A stretch of 64,000 bases of DNA from a virus. The notes beneath the pieces were generated by a model, which searched no databases, was not told where the DNA came from, and saw only the letters and a list, made by a program, of their open reading frames with translations. The stretch lies in the IMG/VR virus record IMGVR_UViG_3300043772_001024, positions 47,743 through 111,742 of that record, one strand, 5' to 3'. Shown here one piece after another: positions 19,089 to 26,843 of the stretch; positions within the stretch are counted from its first letter, which is position 1, and each line of letters begins with the position of its first letter. The translations under genes were made by a program, and so were the position numbers.

Positions 19089-19107
19089 TTTGTTGGTTTT
19101 TATTGGT

Positions 19108-19650
19108 TTAACAATTAGTACAAGTTAATTTATTTAAAAGCTTAAGTGCATAATTGTACAAGCTCATTCCTTTCTGAGGCTCATGACAATATTCTACTTT
19201 TGCTTTTGCAGCTTGAAGATACATATTAATTAATCTTAAAGCTTCTAATTTCTTTTTGACTGCTGCTGGCGGATCACATGCTGCAGCATCTACATCACAC
19301 AATACTTTATTGTACTTTATTAAAGCTTGTGTAATTCTCATATGGTTGTACTCTACATATACTTGATCATTAGGAGATACACTATACTTAATGATGTATA
19401 TACCATCAGGTATATCATAGTTAATTGTACCGCAATCTACAGTTTGTAACTGAAGGTCACATGCAGTTATTGTCTCCGCAAAGTTTTCAGTAGTATCTAG
19501 CTGTACTGAATATCCAAATCCAGGTACAGTAATGTTTAATGTAGGACAAGATACCGGAAGTAATGGTGTATAAACACTTGTATCAAATAACTTCATGATA
19601 CATGAGTTCATCACAGTAGGTACTTCTAAACTTAATACATGATTTGCCAT
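19108..19650 (-). CDS. Structural-region protein of unknown function
   Basis: A 180-aa protein with a beta-rich N-terminal two thirds (LNITVPGFGYSVQLD; IPDGIYIIKYSVSPND) and a helical C-terminal third (KKKLEALRLINMYLQAAKAKVEYC). Several Cys are present. It is the first gene after the terminator of the 601-aa gene. Similar proteins occur beside the zinc-ribbon and Cys-rich genes in related phages, so I infer a structural or assembly role. Confidence 0.6.
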   Translation of the reverse strand: MANHVLSLEVPTVMNSCIMKLFDTSVYTPLLPVSCPTLNITVPGFGYSVQLDTTENFAETITACDLQLQTVDCGTINYDIPDGIYIIKYSVSPNDQVYVEYNHMRITQALIKYNKVLCDVDAAACDPPAAVKKKLEALRLINMYLQAAKAKVEYCHEPQKGMSLYNYALKLLNKLTCTNC

Positions 19651-19666
19651 GATATTTATAATAAAA

Positions 19667-19697
19667 AAGGGGAGGAGTTTGAAACTCTTCTCCCCTT
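19667..19697 (-). terminator. Strong terminator after 601-aa structural gene
   Basis: Long GC-rich stem (AAGGGGAG / CTTCTCCCCTT on the plus strand), followed on the minus strand by a run of T (CCCCTTTTTT). With the upstream promoter-like site it isolates the 601-aa gene as a single-gene unit. Confidence 0.75.
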
Positions 19698-19721
19698 ATT
19701 GTTTATAGTTAACTTATTGTC

Positions 19722-21527
19722 TTAAACACAAACTGTAGGACCAGTAGGTGTTGTAGGTGGGAAGTTATAAAGTGGAACACATGCTGTTTCAACACATCCT
19801 TCCAATTCTAAACCTACACAGTCTGAACAATTTGACAACCAAGCATTTACAAATGTTTCAAATGTAGCTTCTGGACCACAAGTAATAACTTCTAACAAGT
19901 ACTGATCATTATCAAATGTGCTAGATGGGTTATTGAAACGTGGAACATTGTGCTGTAAGAAATATCTTGTATACAACTTGTTACGGTCAATATAATCAAA
20001 CACACTGTATCCTTGAGTAATCTCACGAATCCTGAAATCACTAGAGAAGAAGTTTTGTCTGTATTGCTCAGATAAGATAGCATCTCTTGCAACTGATTCA
20101 CCAAGACCCATTACTTGTCTTCCTTCACACTCAGTAATAACACATACTCCATCAAACAAACATGGATCACCATTTAAGTCTACTTCAGAAGCATACAATC
20201 TTACTGGCTCAACTTCATAGAAGTCAGAGATTTGGAATGTACAATTTTGGAATTTAGTATCAACATAAGCTCCATTAAGAACCATACCAGCACAGTCATT
20301 AAGTATATATCCTGGAGATACATATTGATCCCAAGTTTTTGCACCTGGTACTGTTGCTAGGAATGCAGCTGATGTTCCTGGTGCATACAATGGAACACCA
20401 CTTTGATCAACTACAACAATTTGCATAAATGGAGATATAACAGGATATCTTGTAATTGCTTCAGCCCATTGGATAAAAATTAAAGTTGAATCAATTTCTA
20501 CTGGAGCAATAGCACCATCAGGACAACATCCACCGTATGCAGAAGCAATGATGTAAGAGTTGTGATTTAATAATCTTAATGCAGGAGAACCTTTAACATC
20601 AACACGTAATGTATAAGTTTCACCACAATAGAATTTTTTACAACAGTTAGCACCTATTCCAGCATCTACTGTAAATGTAGGAGAGGTGATTGAACCTGAT
20701 CCATCCCAAGGTAAGTAAAAACCTGTGATTGCAATTGGACCTGCAACAGTTTGTGAAATACTAACTTCATAAGTACCAGCACCACCAGTAGTTCCTGTTA
20801 ATTGTGAAAGTATAGTTGTACCAGCTGTAACACCTGTACCTTGAATTACCATACCTGGTTGGAAAGAACCACCGTTTGCTGCCATAGCTGCAATTGTCAT
20901 TGTAGTACCTGAAATGCTACTACCTGCTGAAGATATACCTGTTTCAGGTTGAACTATGTCACCATCAACCCATCCTGAACCACCATTAGCAATTTCTACA
21001 AATGTAACTACTCCACCTACTACAGTGATATCAGCAAGTAATCCAGAACCTGTTGGTGAAGATAAATCTACTAATGGGATATTATTATAAACACCATCAG
21101 CAATATTAGCACCAGCATTTGTGATTGCTAAACTTAAAGCTACATCATCTGTGTAAGCTGTGTTACCAATATGGATAACATTATTTTGTGGTAAACATGG
21201 ATCTACACGGTAGAATTTGTTTACATATTTAGGATTAATTTCCTTAGACTTGTTAGACTCTTGGTATCCACCATGGAAAGGACCAATTTTATCATTCTGA
21301 TAAATTGAACCTGCAGCAAGGATAAGATTACAACATCCTATTGTTGTTGCACTATATGTTGTTGGAACAACAGTCCAGGTTTTAGGGTTTACAAATCCAA
21401 AAGATCCTCCAGGAAAAATATTCCCTGTAGTACCAAGTTGGCCACCATTTAATCCTGTATAACCTCCACCACCTGCCAAGGTAGTACCAATGAAGGTTTT
21501 TCTAAAGGCATGATTAAAATAACTCAT
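19722..21527 (-). CDS. Abundant virion protein candidate (auxiliary capsid / head fibre)
   Basis: A 601-aa protein, Gly/Thr/Ile-rich and beta-dominated, with a Gly-rich N-terminus ([19 protein letters not shown]). A repeat-like insertion at about residues 190-275 ([28 protein letters not shown]) resembles bacterial surface/Ig-like elements. The C-terminal part ([29 protein letters not shown]) looks globular. It has its own promoter-like motif and a strong terminator, like the capsid gene, implying a high copy number. Hence an auxiliary capsid or head fibre protein is most likely. No direct family match was made. Confidence 0.6.
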   Translation of the reverse strand: MSYFNHAFRKTFIGTTLAGGGGYTGLNGGQLGTTGNIFPGGSFGFVNPKTWTVVPTTYSATTIGCCNLILAAGSIYQNDKIGPFHGGYQESNKSKEINPKYVNKFYRVDPCLPQNNVIHIGNTAYTDDVALSLAITNAGANIADGVYNNIPLVDLSSPTGSGLLADITVVGGVVTFVEIANGGSGWVDGDIVQPETGISSAGSSISGTTMTIAAMAANGGSFQPGMVIQGTGVTAGTTILSQLTGTTGGAGTYEVSISQTVAGPIAITGFYLPWDGSGSITSPTFTVDAGIGANCCKKFYCGETYTLRVDVKGSPALRLLNHNSYIIASAYGGCCPDGAIAPVEIDSTLIFIQWAEAITRYPVISPFMQIVVVDQSGVPLYAPGTSAAFLATVPGAKTWDQYVSPGYILNDCAGMVLNGAYVDTKFQNCTFQISDFYEVEPVRLYASEVDLNGDPCLFDGVCVITECEGRQVMGLGESVARDAILSEQYRQNFFSSDFRIREITQGYSVFDYIDRNKLYTRYFLQHNVPRFNNPSSTFDNDQYLLEVITCGPEATFETFVNAWLSNCSDCVGLELEGCVETACVPLYNFPPTTPTGPTVCV

Positions 21528-21560
21528 TGTTTTTTGTTTTAGTTAATAAATATATACTAT

Positions 21561-21567
21561 AATATAG
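21561..21567 (-). promoter_or_regulatory. CTATATT late-promoter-like motif
   Basis: The minus-strand read is CTTTTACTATATTATAGTAT, 34 nt upstream of the 601-aa gene, in a 63-nt gap. Confidence 0.45.
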
Positions 21568-21590
21568 TAAAAGTTTTTGAAATAACAAAA

Positions 21591-22103
21591 TTATTTTAAG
21601 AAAAGTAATTTATATTTAGTAGAATTAATTGCATCCTTTACTAAATCTAAGTTGTTTACTATCTCAGAATAAGGTAACATCCCTTGGAGTTTGTTTACCA
21701 TAGCATAAATATCTCTAAGATATGATACACCATCTGCTACAGTATCTAAGGTTCTTGGTGTTACTTCAGAATACTTTAATAGTTTTTCTGCAGCTCCCTG
21801 ATATCCTTCAACTAAGGTATCTGCAAAATCAGGTATAGCATCATATAACTCATTAAGAGCTTTGTGTGCTGCATAAGATCCATCACCTGTTACTTTAAGA
21901 TGTAGCTTATGAAAACTTGTTCTTGCATTCATAAGTTCTGAAGCACATGCAGATACCATAGTATCTAATGAACTACCACCAACTCCTGTATCTGGAGTAG
22001 GTTGTGGTTTAGCTGGTTCTTCTTTTGGTTGAGTAACTGTAACTTGTGGTCTAGCAATTGTTTTTGCTGGCTCCGGATTTCTTTTTAATAATCTTGTTGA
22101 CAT
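21591..22103 (-). CDS. DUF5856-like, ferritin/Dps-like helical protein
   Basis: A 170-aa protein. A Pro-rich basic N-terminus (about 1-45) is followed by a helical domain with ARTSFHKLHLKVTGDGSYAA, HKALNELYDAIPDFADTLVE and a C-terminal DAINSTKYKLLFLK. This matches my recollection of phage DUF5856 proteins, whose spacing of H and E residues resembles Dps/ferritin helices. Their role is not established. It lies between the ring protein and the 601-aa gene, so it is probably virion-associated. Confidence 0.55.
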   Translation of the reverse strand: MSTRLLKRNPEPAKTIARPQVTVTQPKEEPAKPQPTPDTGVGGSSLDTMVSACASELMNARTSFHKLHLKVTGDGSYAAHKALNELYDAIPDFADTLVEGYQGAAEKLLKYSEVTPRTLDTVADGVSYLRDIYAMVNKLQGMLPYSEIVNNLDLVKDAINSTKYKLLFLK

Positions 22104-22108
22104 TGCTT

Positions 22109-22807
22109 TTAGTTGTTACGTTCTGCAGTTTCTGTACCTCTGGAGAATTGGTTAGTTGACTCAATATCTCCTGCAAGTATACTCACTGCTTCATCTATTA
22201 TTAATTCTATTATATCATCTTTAAACTCACATAGTACTTCAGTTGTAGAAGCAACATTAGTATAAGGGTCCACACATCCTTGGATTTGTATTTTAATAGG
22301 TTGTCTATAATATACTAAGTCAGCTTTTTCTATATGAAATGCATTGTTAGTATAAACATTTACTTTGTTACCTTTTAGAGTAGCAAAGGTTTCTGCCCAT
22401 TCAAAACTAGGTTTCTTAGCATCATCTCTAAGTAACTGATTTAAGTTACCTTCTTCAGCAAGATACACAGTCATCCTTCTTTTATCACAGCATTCTTTGT
22501 TAGCAAAGACATCTACTCTTTTCCACTGCAGATACTCAAGAGGTAGTGTGGCTTCATAGTATATTTCCTTATCAGTAAGAGATAGATCATATGTAGACAA
22601 TAGTACTTGAAGATCATCTTTTCTTCTAGTAGATTGCTCATCACCTTCTTTAACTAAGTTGATACCATGTAGCTGTCTTCTTACCCACTCCACCTGAGCT
22701 TTATTAAAACCCTCAACAATTTGCCAACACTCAAGATTATCATAATCCTGAGAATCAAGCTTGTTGATCCTTTGTTTTATCTTTATGGTAATAGTACTAT
22801 TAAGCAT
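22109..22807 (-). CDS. crAss-type ring protein (head-tail connector)
   Basis: A 232-aa protein. Helical N-terminus (IKQRINKLDSQDYDNLECWQ), a DKRRMTVYLAEEGNLNQLLRD-type segment, then beta strands and a helical end (DDIIELIIDEAVSILAGDIE). Size, position downstream of the capsid gene and overall pattern fit the conserved crAss ring proteins that extend the portal. There is no enzymatic motif. It abuts its neighbours by 3-5 nt, so it is cotranscribed. Confidence 0.65.
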   Translation of the reverse strand: MLNSTITIKIKQRINKLDSQDYDNLECWQIVEGFNKAQVEWVRRQLHGINLVKEGDEQSTRRKDDLQVLLSTYDLSLTDKEIYYEATLPLEYLQWKRVDVFANKECCDKRRMTVYLAEEGNLNQLLRDDAKKPSFEWAETFATLKGNKVNVYTNNAFHIEKADLVYYRQPIKIQIQGCVDPYTNVASTTEVLCEFKDDIIELIIDEAVSILAGDIESTNQFSRGTETAERNN

Positions 22808-22810
22808 GTC

Positions 22811-23323
22811 TTATTTTTTTCTTTTTACAGAGCCGCCTTTTTTAAAAGCTTCTTTATAATCTCTATCTAATATTTTTTTTCTATGTGTTCCTTCTTCTGA
22901 ATTCCAATCAATATTATTCATATTGTTCATTTCATTAAGTTGGGCATTTTTATTATATTTTTGATTCCAGATTCCTTCTTTGTTTAAACCTGTTCCTAAT
23001 CTTTTATTATTAACACCAACTGCAGGAGATCTTAAATAATTTTCAAAAGCAGATCTATCTTCTTTTTCTATTTGTCTATATTGATCTTCAGTACCATAAC
23101 CCATATTTGGTTTTGCTGGTGCAAATGGTGTATTAGGTGTAGTTGTAGATGGAAAAGCTTGATCAAGTCTTTTAGTATCTGATTCTGTTAAAGGTCCAGC
23201 ATATGTATTTTTAAAAGACATACCATCTTGAGCTTTCTTAATAGACTTTTTTACTGAAGCTTGTCTAGCTTCATTAGCTTTTCTAAAGAATGTAATTGGA
23301 TTTTCTTTTTTAGTTTTTTTCAT
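22811..23323 (-). CDS. Basic virion-type protein ending AFKKGGSVKRKK
   Basis: A 170-aa Lys/Asn-rich protein with no recognisable domain. Its last residues (AFKKGGSVKRKK) closely match the portal C-terminus (YDKGGSVKNKK). It starts the run of small basic genes lying between ring protein and capsid. Cargo, scaffold or DNA-binding roles are possible; the shared tail suggests a common sorting or interaction signal. Confidence 0.6.
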   Translation of the reverse strand: MKKTKKENPITFFRKANEARQASVKKSIKKAQDGMSFKNTYAGPLTESDTKRLDQAFPSTTTPNTPFAPAKPNMGYGTEDQYRQIEKEDRSAFENYLRSPAVGVNNKRLGTGLNKEGIWNQKYNKNAQLNEMNNMNNIDWNSEEGTHRKKILDRDYKEAFKKGGSVKRKK

Positions 23324-23324
23324 C

Positions 23325-23492
23325 TTATTTCTTTTTAGCTTTTGCCATTTTCTTAAAAGTAAGAGCTAATGTTTTAGCTTTACCTGTACAACCTGGTTTA
23401 GTAATTGGAGTACATTTACCTTCAGTACCTCTACGTTTAATAGAGGCTGAAACTTTTTGCATCCATTTTTTGTCAGACTTTTTAGTAGGCAT
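23325..23492 (-). CDS. Small basic protein (55 aa)
   Basis: ATG at 23490-23492, stop at 23325-23327. The product begins MPTKKSDKKWMQKVSASIKR and has a CTPITKPGC pair and a Lys-rich C-terminus. It fits exactly between its neighbours with 1-2 nt gaps, which supports it as a real gene. The KKWMQK start resembles small packaged proteins of other phages. Probably DNA-binding or virion-internal, by charge. Confidence 0.65.
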   Translation of the reverse strand: MPTKKSDKKWMQKVSASIKRRGTEGKCTPITKPGCTGKAKTLALTFKKMAKAKKK

Positions 23493-23494
23493 GG

Positions 23495-24139
23495 TTATCT
23501 TTTTTTAGCTCCGCCCATTTTTTTAATAACACCTCTACCTTTTAAGATATCAGCTCTAGTAACTTTACCATCTTTGTTTAAATCTGGAAAACCACCTTTT
23601 TTAAATCTAGGTCTTTCACTAACACATTTTCCAGAAGCATCTTTCACCATACCTCCACGGCAACCAGGTGACACAGCTCTATTAGTAGTAGAACCACCTT
23701 TCTTAAGGATACGTCCTTGTTCAGATCTTGGATTACTACTATACATTGGCATACCCATCATTGGTAAAGTTGCACCACCCATAGCATATTTTTTCTTAGC
23801 ACCACCAAGTTTCTTTTCTTCTGTAGGTTCATTTAATTTTTTTCTAGCTTCTTTTCTAGTCATTCCGGGATTAGCTTTTTTAATCTCTGATACTGCTTTT
23901 CTTTTTTTACTAGCATCAGCAATCATTTTTCCAGCAACAGCAGCTGAGCCACCAATGCTACTTACAAGACCAGCAATTAAACCAGCACCACAAGGTCCAC
24001 AACCAACTTTTTTTCCACCAACAGATATTGGACACTTTCCAGGAGGGCATTCTCCAGGACCACTTTTAGCCATTTTCTTAACAGCAGTAACCTTACCACC
24101 ATCTTTCATTTTACCACAACCGTATTTACAAGTTTTCAT
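23495..24139 (-). CDS. KKGG-motif protein with EF-hand-like C-terminus
   Basis: A 214-aa protein. N-terminal Cys cluster (CKYGCGKMKDGG; CPPGKCP; CGPCGAG), then a Gly/Ala hydrophobic segment (AGLIAGLVSSIGGSAAVAGKM, about 52-72), a basic helix (MTRKEARKKL), and repeated MGG/KKGG motifs. The C-terminal DLNKDGKVTRADILKGRG has the D-x-N-x-D-G-x-V-x-x-x-D spacing of a dockerin-type calcium loop. Such KKGG plus EF-loop proteins occur in aquatic phages. Probably virion-associated; the function is unknown. Confidence 0.65.
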   Translation of the reverse strand: MKTCKYGCGKMKDGGKVTAVKKMAKSGPGECPPGKCPISVGGKKVGCGPCGAGLIAGLVSSIGGSAAVAGKMIADASKKRKAVSEIKKANPGMTRKEARKKLNEPTEEKKLGGAKKKYAMGGATLPMMGMPMYSSNPRSEQGRILKKGGSTTNRAVSPGCRGGMVKDASGKCVSERPRFKKGGFPDLNKDGKVTRADILKGRGVIKKMGGAKKR

Positions 24140-24152
24140 TTTATATATAGTT

Positions 24153-24434
24153 TTAACAATTCCACTTTCTTAAAGACTTATTGATCCTTGAATCAGGATC
24201 ATTAGCTGTCTTAGAGCTTGTTAGTTTTTTCTTCATCCCACTCATCCTAGCACAGAAACTTTTTCTTCTCTTAGCAGACTTGCTATCTGGATCAAGCTTT
24301 GATGGTTTAGTAGTCACAGCTGTCTTAAGTTTACTACCAGGATTAGCTGCCCTATAGCTTGCTACACCTTTAGCATTAAGCCCACCTTCTGGATTCTTAC
24401 CTGCTTTTCTTTGCCATGCTGGTGACTTAGCCAT
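24153..24434 (-). CDS. DUF6321-like small virion-region protein
   Basis: A 93-aa basic protein with SPAWQRKAGKNPEGGLNAKG near the start and SFCARMSGMKKKLTSSKT, then NDPDSRINKSLRKWNC at the end. These two blocks are the hallmark of DUF6321 proteins that I know from marine T4-like and other aquatic phages, and the match is strong along the whole length. The biochemical role is unknown. It sits in the cluster of small basic proteins downstream of the capsid genes. Confidence 0.75.
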   Translation of the reverse strand: MAKSPAWQRKAGKNPEGGLNAKGVASYRAANPGSKLKTAVTTKPSKLDPDSKSAKRRKSFCARMSGMKKKLTSSKTANDPDSRINKSLRKWNC

Positions 24435-24436
24435 GA

Positions 24437-24679
24437 TTATATTTTTTTACCACCAGCAAGATTGGTAAACATCTTTGCTTGTTCTAATGCAGCTTTCTTT
24501 ACTTCCGCCATCATCTTAGCATCCTTTTGAATTTCTGCTGCTCTCTTTAATGTGGACATAGCAGATTCAATTTCCCATTTTCTCATCTCAGCTTTATTAC
24601 TACCAAGTCCAATTGATATACTTGTTGTACTTGCTTTTTTAGCTGGTGCTTTTTTAGTTGTTGTTTTTTTAATTGCCAT
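24437..24679 (-). CDS. Ala/Lys-rich helical protein
   Basis: An 80-aa protein with a KKTTTKKAPAKKAS start resembling histone H1-like tails, then an amphipathic helix (MRKWEIESAMSTLKRAAEIQ) ending FTNLAGGKKI. Tight spacing to both neighbours. DNA compaction or virion-internal packing is plausible by composition, not demonstrated. Confidence 0.6.
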   Translation of the reverse strand: MAIKKTTTKKAPAKKASTTSISIGLGSNKAEMRKWEIESAMSTLKRAAEIQKDAKMMAEVKKAALEQAKMFTNLAGGKKI

Positions 24680-24684
24680 GACTA

Positions 24685-24993
24685 TTAATGTTTTTTAGAT
24701 GTTCTCAATCCTTTAGAAGAAGCTTGTCTTCTTAATGAATTTCCTTTTATTGTTGCTCCACCTTTTTTATACAATTTTGCAGCCTTTTCACGTCTTTCTT
24801 TTCTTCCTTCTGGTGTATTCTCATATTTAGCTTGACTGCCTATCTTTTCCAGTACATTTGCAGGCTTAGGTCTAATTCCAATTGTATCCCCTCTATTATT
24901 ATCAGTATTGATTGATATTGATCTTTTACATTTACATGCAGTAGAATCCCATTTCTGCATTGGTGGGCATTGTTTTGGTTTACAAGGTTCCAT
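24685..24993 (-). CDS. Small basic protein with Cys motif and YKKGG
   Basis: A 102-aa protein. The N-terminus CKPKQCPPMQKWDSTACKCK carries four cysteines in a knot-like spacing and resembles the C-P-P...W-D/N...C-K segments of the larger cargo proteins (CLPGYKWNGKKC). The C-terminus has YKKGGATIKGNSLRRQ, the shared xxGG motif followed by a basic tail. Function unknown. Confidence 0.6.
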   Translation of the reverse strand: MEPCKPKQCPPMQKWDSTACKCKRSISINTDNNRGDTIGIRPKPANVLEKIGSQAKYENTPEGRKERREKAAKLYKKGGATIKGNSLRRQASSKGLRTSKKH

Positions 24994-25010
24994 TTTAATT
25001 AATTTAATGA

Positions 25011-25349
25011 TTATACTTTTTTAACCCTTCTTCCCATACCTACTCTAGACTTCTCAGCTTTTTTAGCAGCTAGTTTAGAAGGAGTTAATTCATACTTTGT
25101 TTTAGGTGTATCTTTAGATACTTTTTTTGTAGGCCGGCAGTATTCATTTTTACCACCGGCACCACAAGGTTTTCCTGATTTAGTATCTTGCCATTTCTCT
25201 GCTTGCCATCTTTTGAGGTTTGAACCCTCTTTAGTTTTTCTCACAGTACCTGATCCTTTCCTACATTTAGCAATAGCTTGAGAAGCTCTTGCTGAAGGAA
25301 ACACAGCATACTGTGCTTTTACTCTATGATAGCATGCATCTTTTGGCAT
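25011..25349 (-). CDS. DUF5872-like small protein
   Basis: A 112-aa protein. KDACYHRVKAQYAVFPSARA, SQAIAKCRKGSG, then LKRWQAEKWQDTKSGKPCG and EYCRPTKKVSKDTPKTKYEL match my recollection of DUF5872, a small Cys/Trp domain known from phages and from large eukaryotic DNA viruses. Function unknown. It is unusual in that the same module is shared by viruses of very different hosts. Cotranscribed with the other small basic virion-region genes. Confidence 0.65.
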   Translation of the reverse strand: MPKDACYHRVKAQYAVFPSARASQAIAKCRKGSGTVRKTKEGSNLKRWQAEKWQDTKSGKPCGAGGKNEYCRPTKKVSKDTPKTKYELTPSKLAAKKAEKSRVGMGRRVKKV

Positions 25350-25352
25350 AAC

Positions 25353-25733
25353 TTATCCTCTTCCAGGTGTAGCTTTTTTAGGAGCTTTACTTCTTGGTTT
25401 AGAAGGTTTCTTAGCTGTGTTAGAAGCAGCAGCTTTAGGATTAACACCAGATTTAACACCTTTGCTACCTGCAGATTTAGTTGCTACTAAATTAGCATTA
25501 GCATTCACCATACCACCTGTTTTCATTTTTTTAGAAATACCTTTACCATATAGTTTATTAGATCCTGTAGGTGGAGTATCAGATTGAACTTTTTGTTCTT
25601 CTGGTGCAGATGAGGGTGTTGCCATAGTAGCTGGAGAATTACTTTTAGTTGTTGGTCCACCTACTCCATATTTTTTAGTACCACCTTTTTTCATCATTGT
25701 TTTACCATACATAGCTTTAGATAACTTTTTCAT
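25353..25733 (-). CDS. Low-complexity KKGG protein
   Basis: A 126-aa Lys/Ala/Ser/Pro-rich protein. It begins MKKLSKAMYGKTMMKKGGTK, followed by YGVGG and KTGGMV, and ends in a basic RSKAPKKATPGRG tail. Probably disordered. The AMYGKTMMKKGG element belongs to the family of xxGG motifs in this window. A virion or assembly role is inferred. Confidence 0.6.
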   Translation of the reverse strand: MKKLSKAMYGKTMMKKGGTKKYGVGGPTTKSNSPATMATPSSAPEEQKVQSDTPPTGSNKLYGKGISKKMKTGGMVNANANLVATKSAGSKGVKSGVNPKAAASNTAKKPSKPRSKAPKKATPGRG

Positions 25734-25745
25734 TTTATTTTTATT

Positions 25746-26762
25746 TTATGAGTTCCAATACTTTTCACAGGCAAGGTTAAGATCTTTCAAAAGGTCCTCA
25801 TTTAAAGGGTTTTTCATGAACTCAACTACATCAGAAACATTTCTACCAAGTAAAGCACTTGACTTAGCATGGTAAATATATCCATCTGCCTTATTTATAA
25901 TATACTTAAAAAAAACGGAATCTCTAACAATTGATTTAATTTTTAGTGTTTCCATATCTAAAGTTGCAGTCTCCATGAAGGATTTTGCAGCTCTTTCTTT
26001 GTTGGTTTCTCCACCTTCACCATTGATATGTCTATCCATATTCTCATAGATAATGTCTAATGGTGTTGATCTCTTATATTGTGTACTGTTGATATCTACT
26101 ACTTTTGCAATGTAGAATAGCTTAGTACTGTTTTTGTCAAATAATTTTTGTAGTTCAGACAATGCTTTATTACGGAGTTTTTTGTACTCTGTTCTATACA
26201 TTACAGTTTCTTCTTCTTTATCTAAGTAAAACTTAGGAGGAACTGCTTTGGATCTAGCATCATCAAAACTTTTTGCTACAATAGAAAAACCACCTGCCTC
26301 AATAGCATGTAATTTAATTCTATCATAAGGATCTCTTGGGTCTAAGAATAAAGGATCATTACTACAAGATATAGATATCTTGTTCCAGAACTCTGCATTA
26401 TCTGGTTTAAGTAATTTTACTTTATTCCAAAACTGAGGATCATCAAGTTCAATAACATTTGCAGCTAGTTCTTTTTCAAGTTCAACTATTGCAGATCTTA
26501 TTTCTCTCACTCTAGCTTCTCTATCTTCTTGATTAAGTAATTTAATCTCTGGAGCAAATTCATTTAGACCAGTGATGTATCTTACTACACCATTATTTTC
26601 TAAACAAGCAAGTTGCTCATTATGAGTTACTCCATCAAATAGAGAGATACCATATTCTTCTAATCCCATGTTAGAAGCTGAATTGTCAAAGAACGGGCGG
26701 ACAGCAATTGTTGTTTGTTTAACTGTTCCTTTACCTGTTTCCACCATTGTGAAATTTTCCAT
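25746..26762 (-). CDS. Conserved crAss-like protein downstream of capsid gene
   Basis: A 338-aa soluble, charged, mainly helical protein (EDREARVREIRSAIVELEKEL; YRTEYKKLRNKALSELQKLF). It is the first gene after the capsid terminator. A gene of this size next to the major capsid protein is a conserved crAss feature, but no fold is recognisable. It may be a capsid-associated or assembly protein. Confidence 0.6.
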   Translation of the reverse strand: MENFTMVETGKGTVKQTTIAVRPFFDNSASNMGLEEYGISLFDGVTHNEQLACLENNGVVRYITGLNEFAPEIKLLNQEDREARVREIRSAIVELEKELAANVIELDDPQFWNKVKLLKPDNAEFWNKISISCSNDPLFLDPRDPYDRIKLHAIEAGGFSIVAKSFDDARSKAVPPKFYLDKEEETVMYRTEYKKLRNKALSELQKLFDKNSTKLFYIAKVVDINSTQYKRSTPLDIIYENMDRHINGEGGETNKERAAKSFMETATLDMETLKIKSIVRDSVFFKYIINKADGYIYHAKSSALLGRNVSDVVEFMKNPLNEDLLKDLNLACEKYWNS

Positions 26763-26803
26763 GTTTGTTGGTTTTATATTGTTGGTTATTAAATCTTAAA
26801 AAA

Positions 26804-26827
26804 AAGGGAGGAGTTTCCCCCTCCCTT
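26804..26827 (-). terminator. Terminator after major capsid gene
   Basis: Stem AAGGGAGG / C-CTCCCTT with an 8-nt loop and a T run on the minus strand, just downstream of the capsid stop codon. It limits readthrough from a highly expressed gene. Confidence 0.75.
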
Positions 26828-26843
26828 GTATATATAGAGTGGA

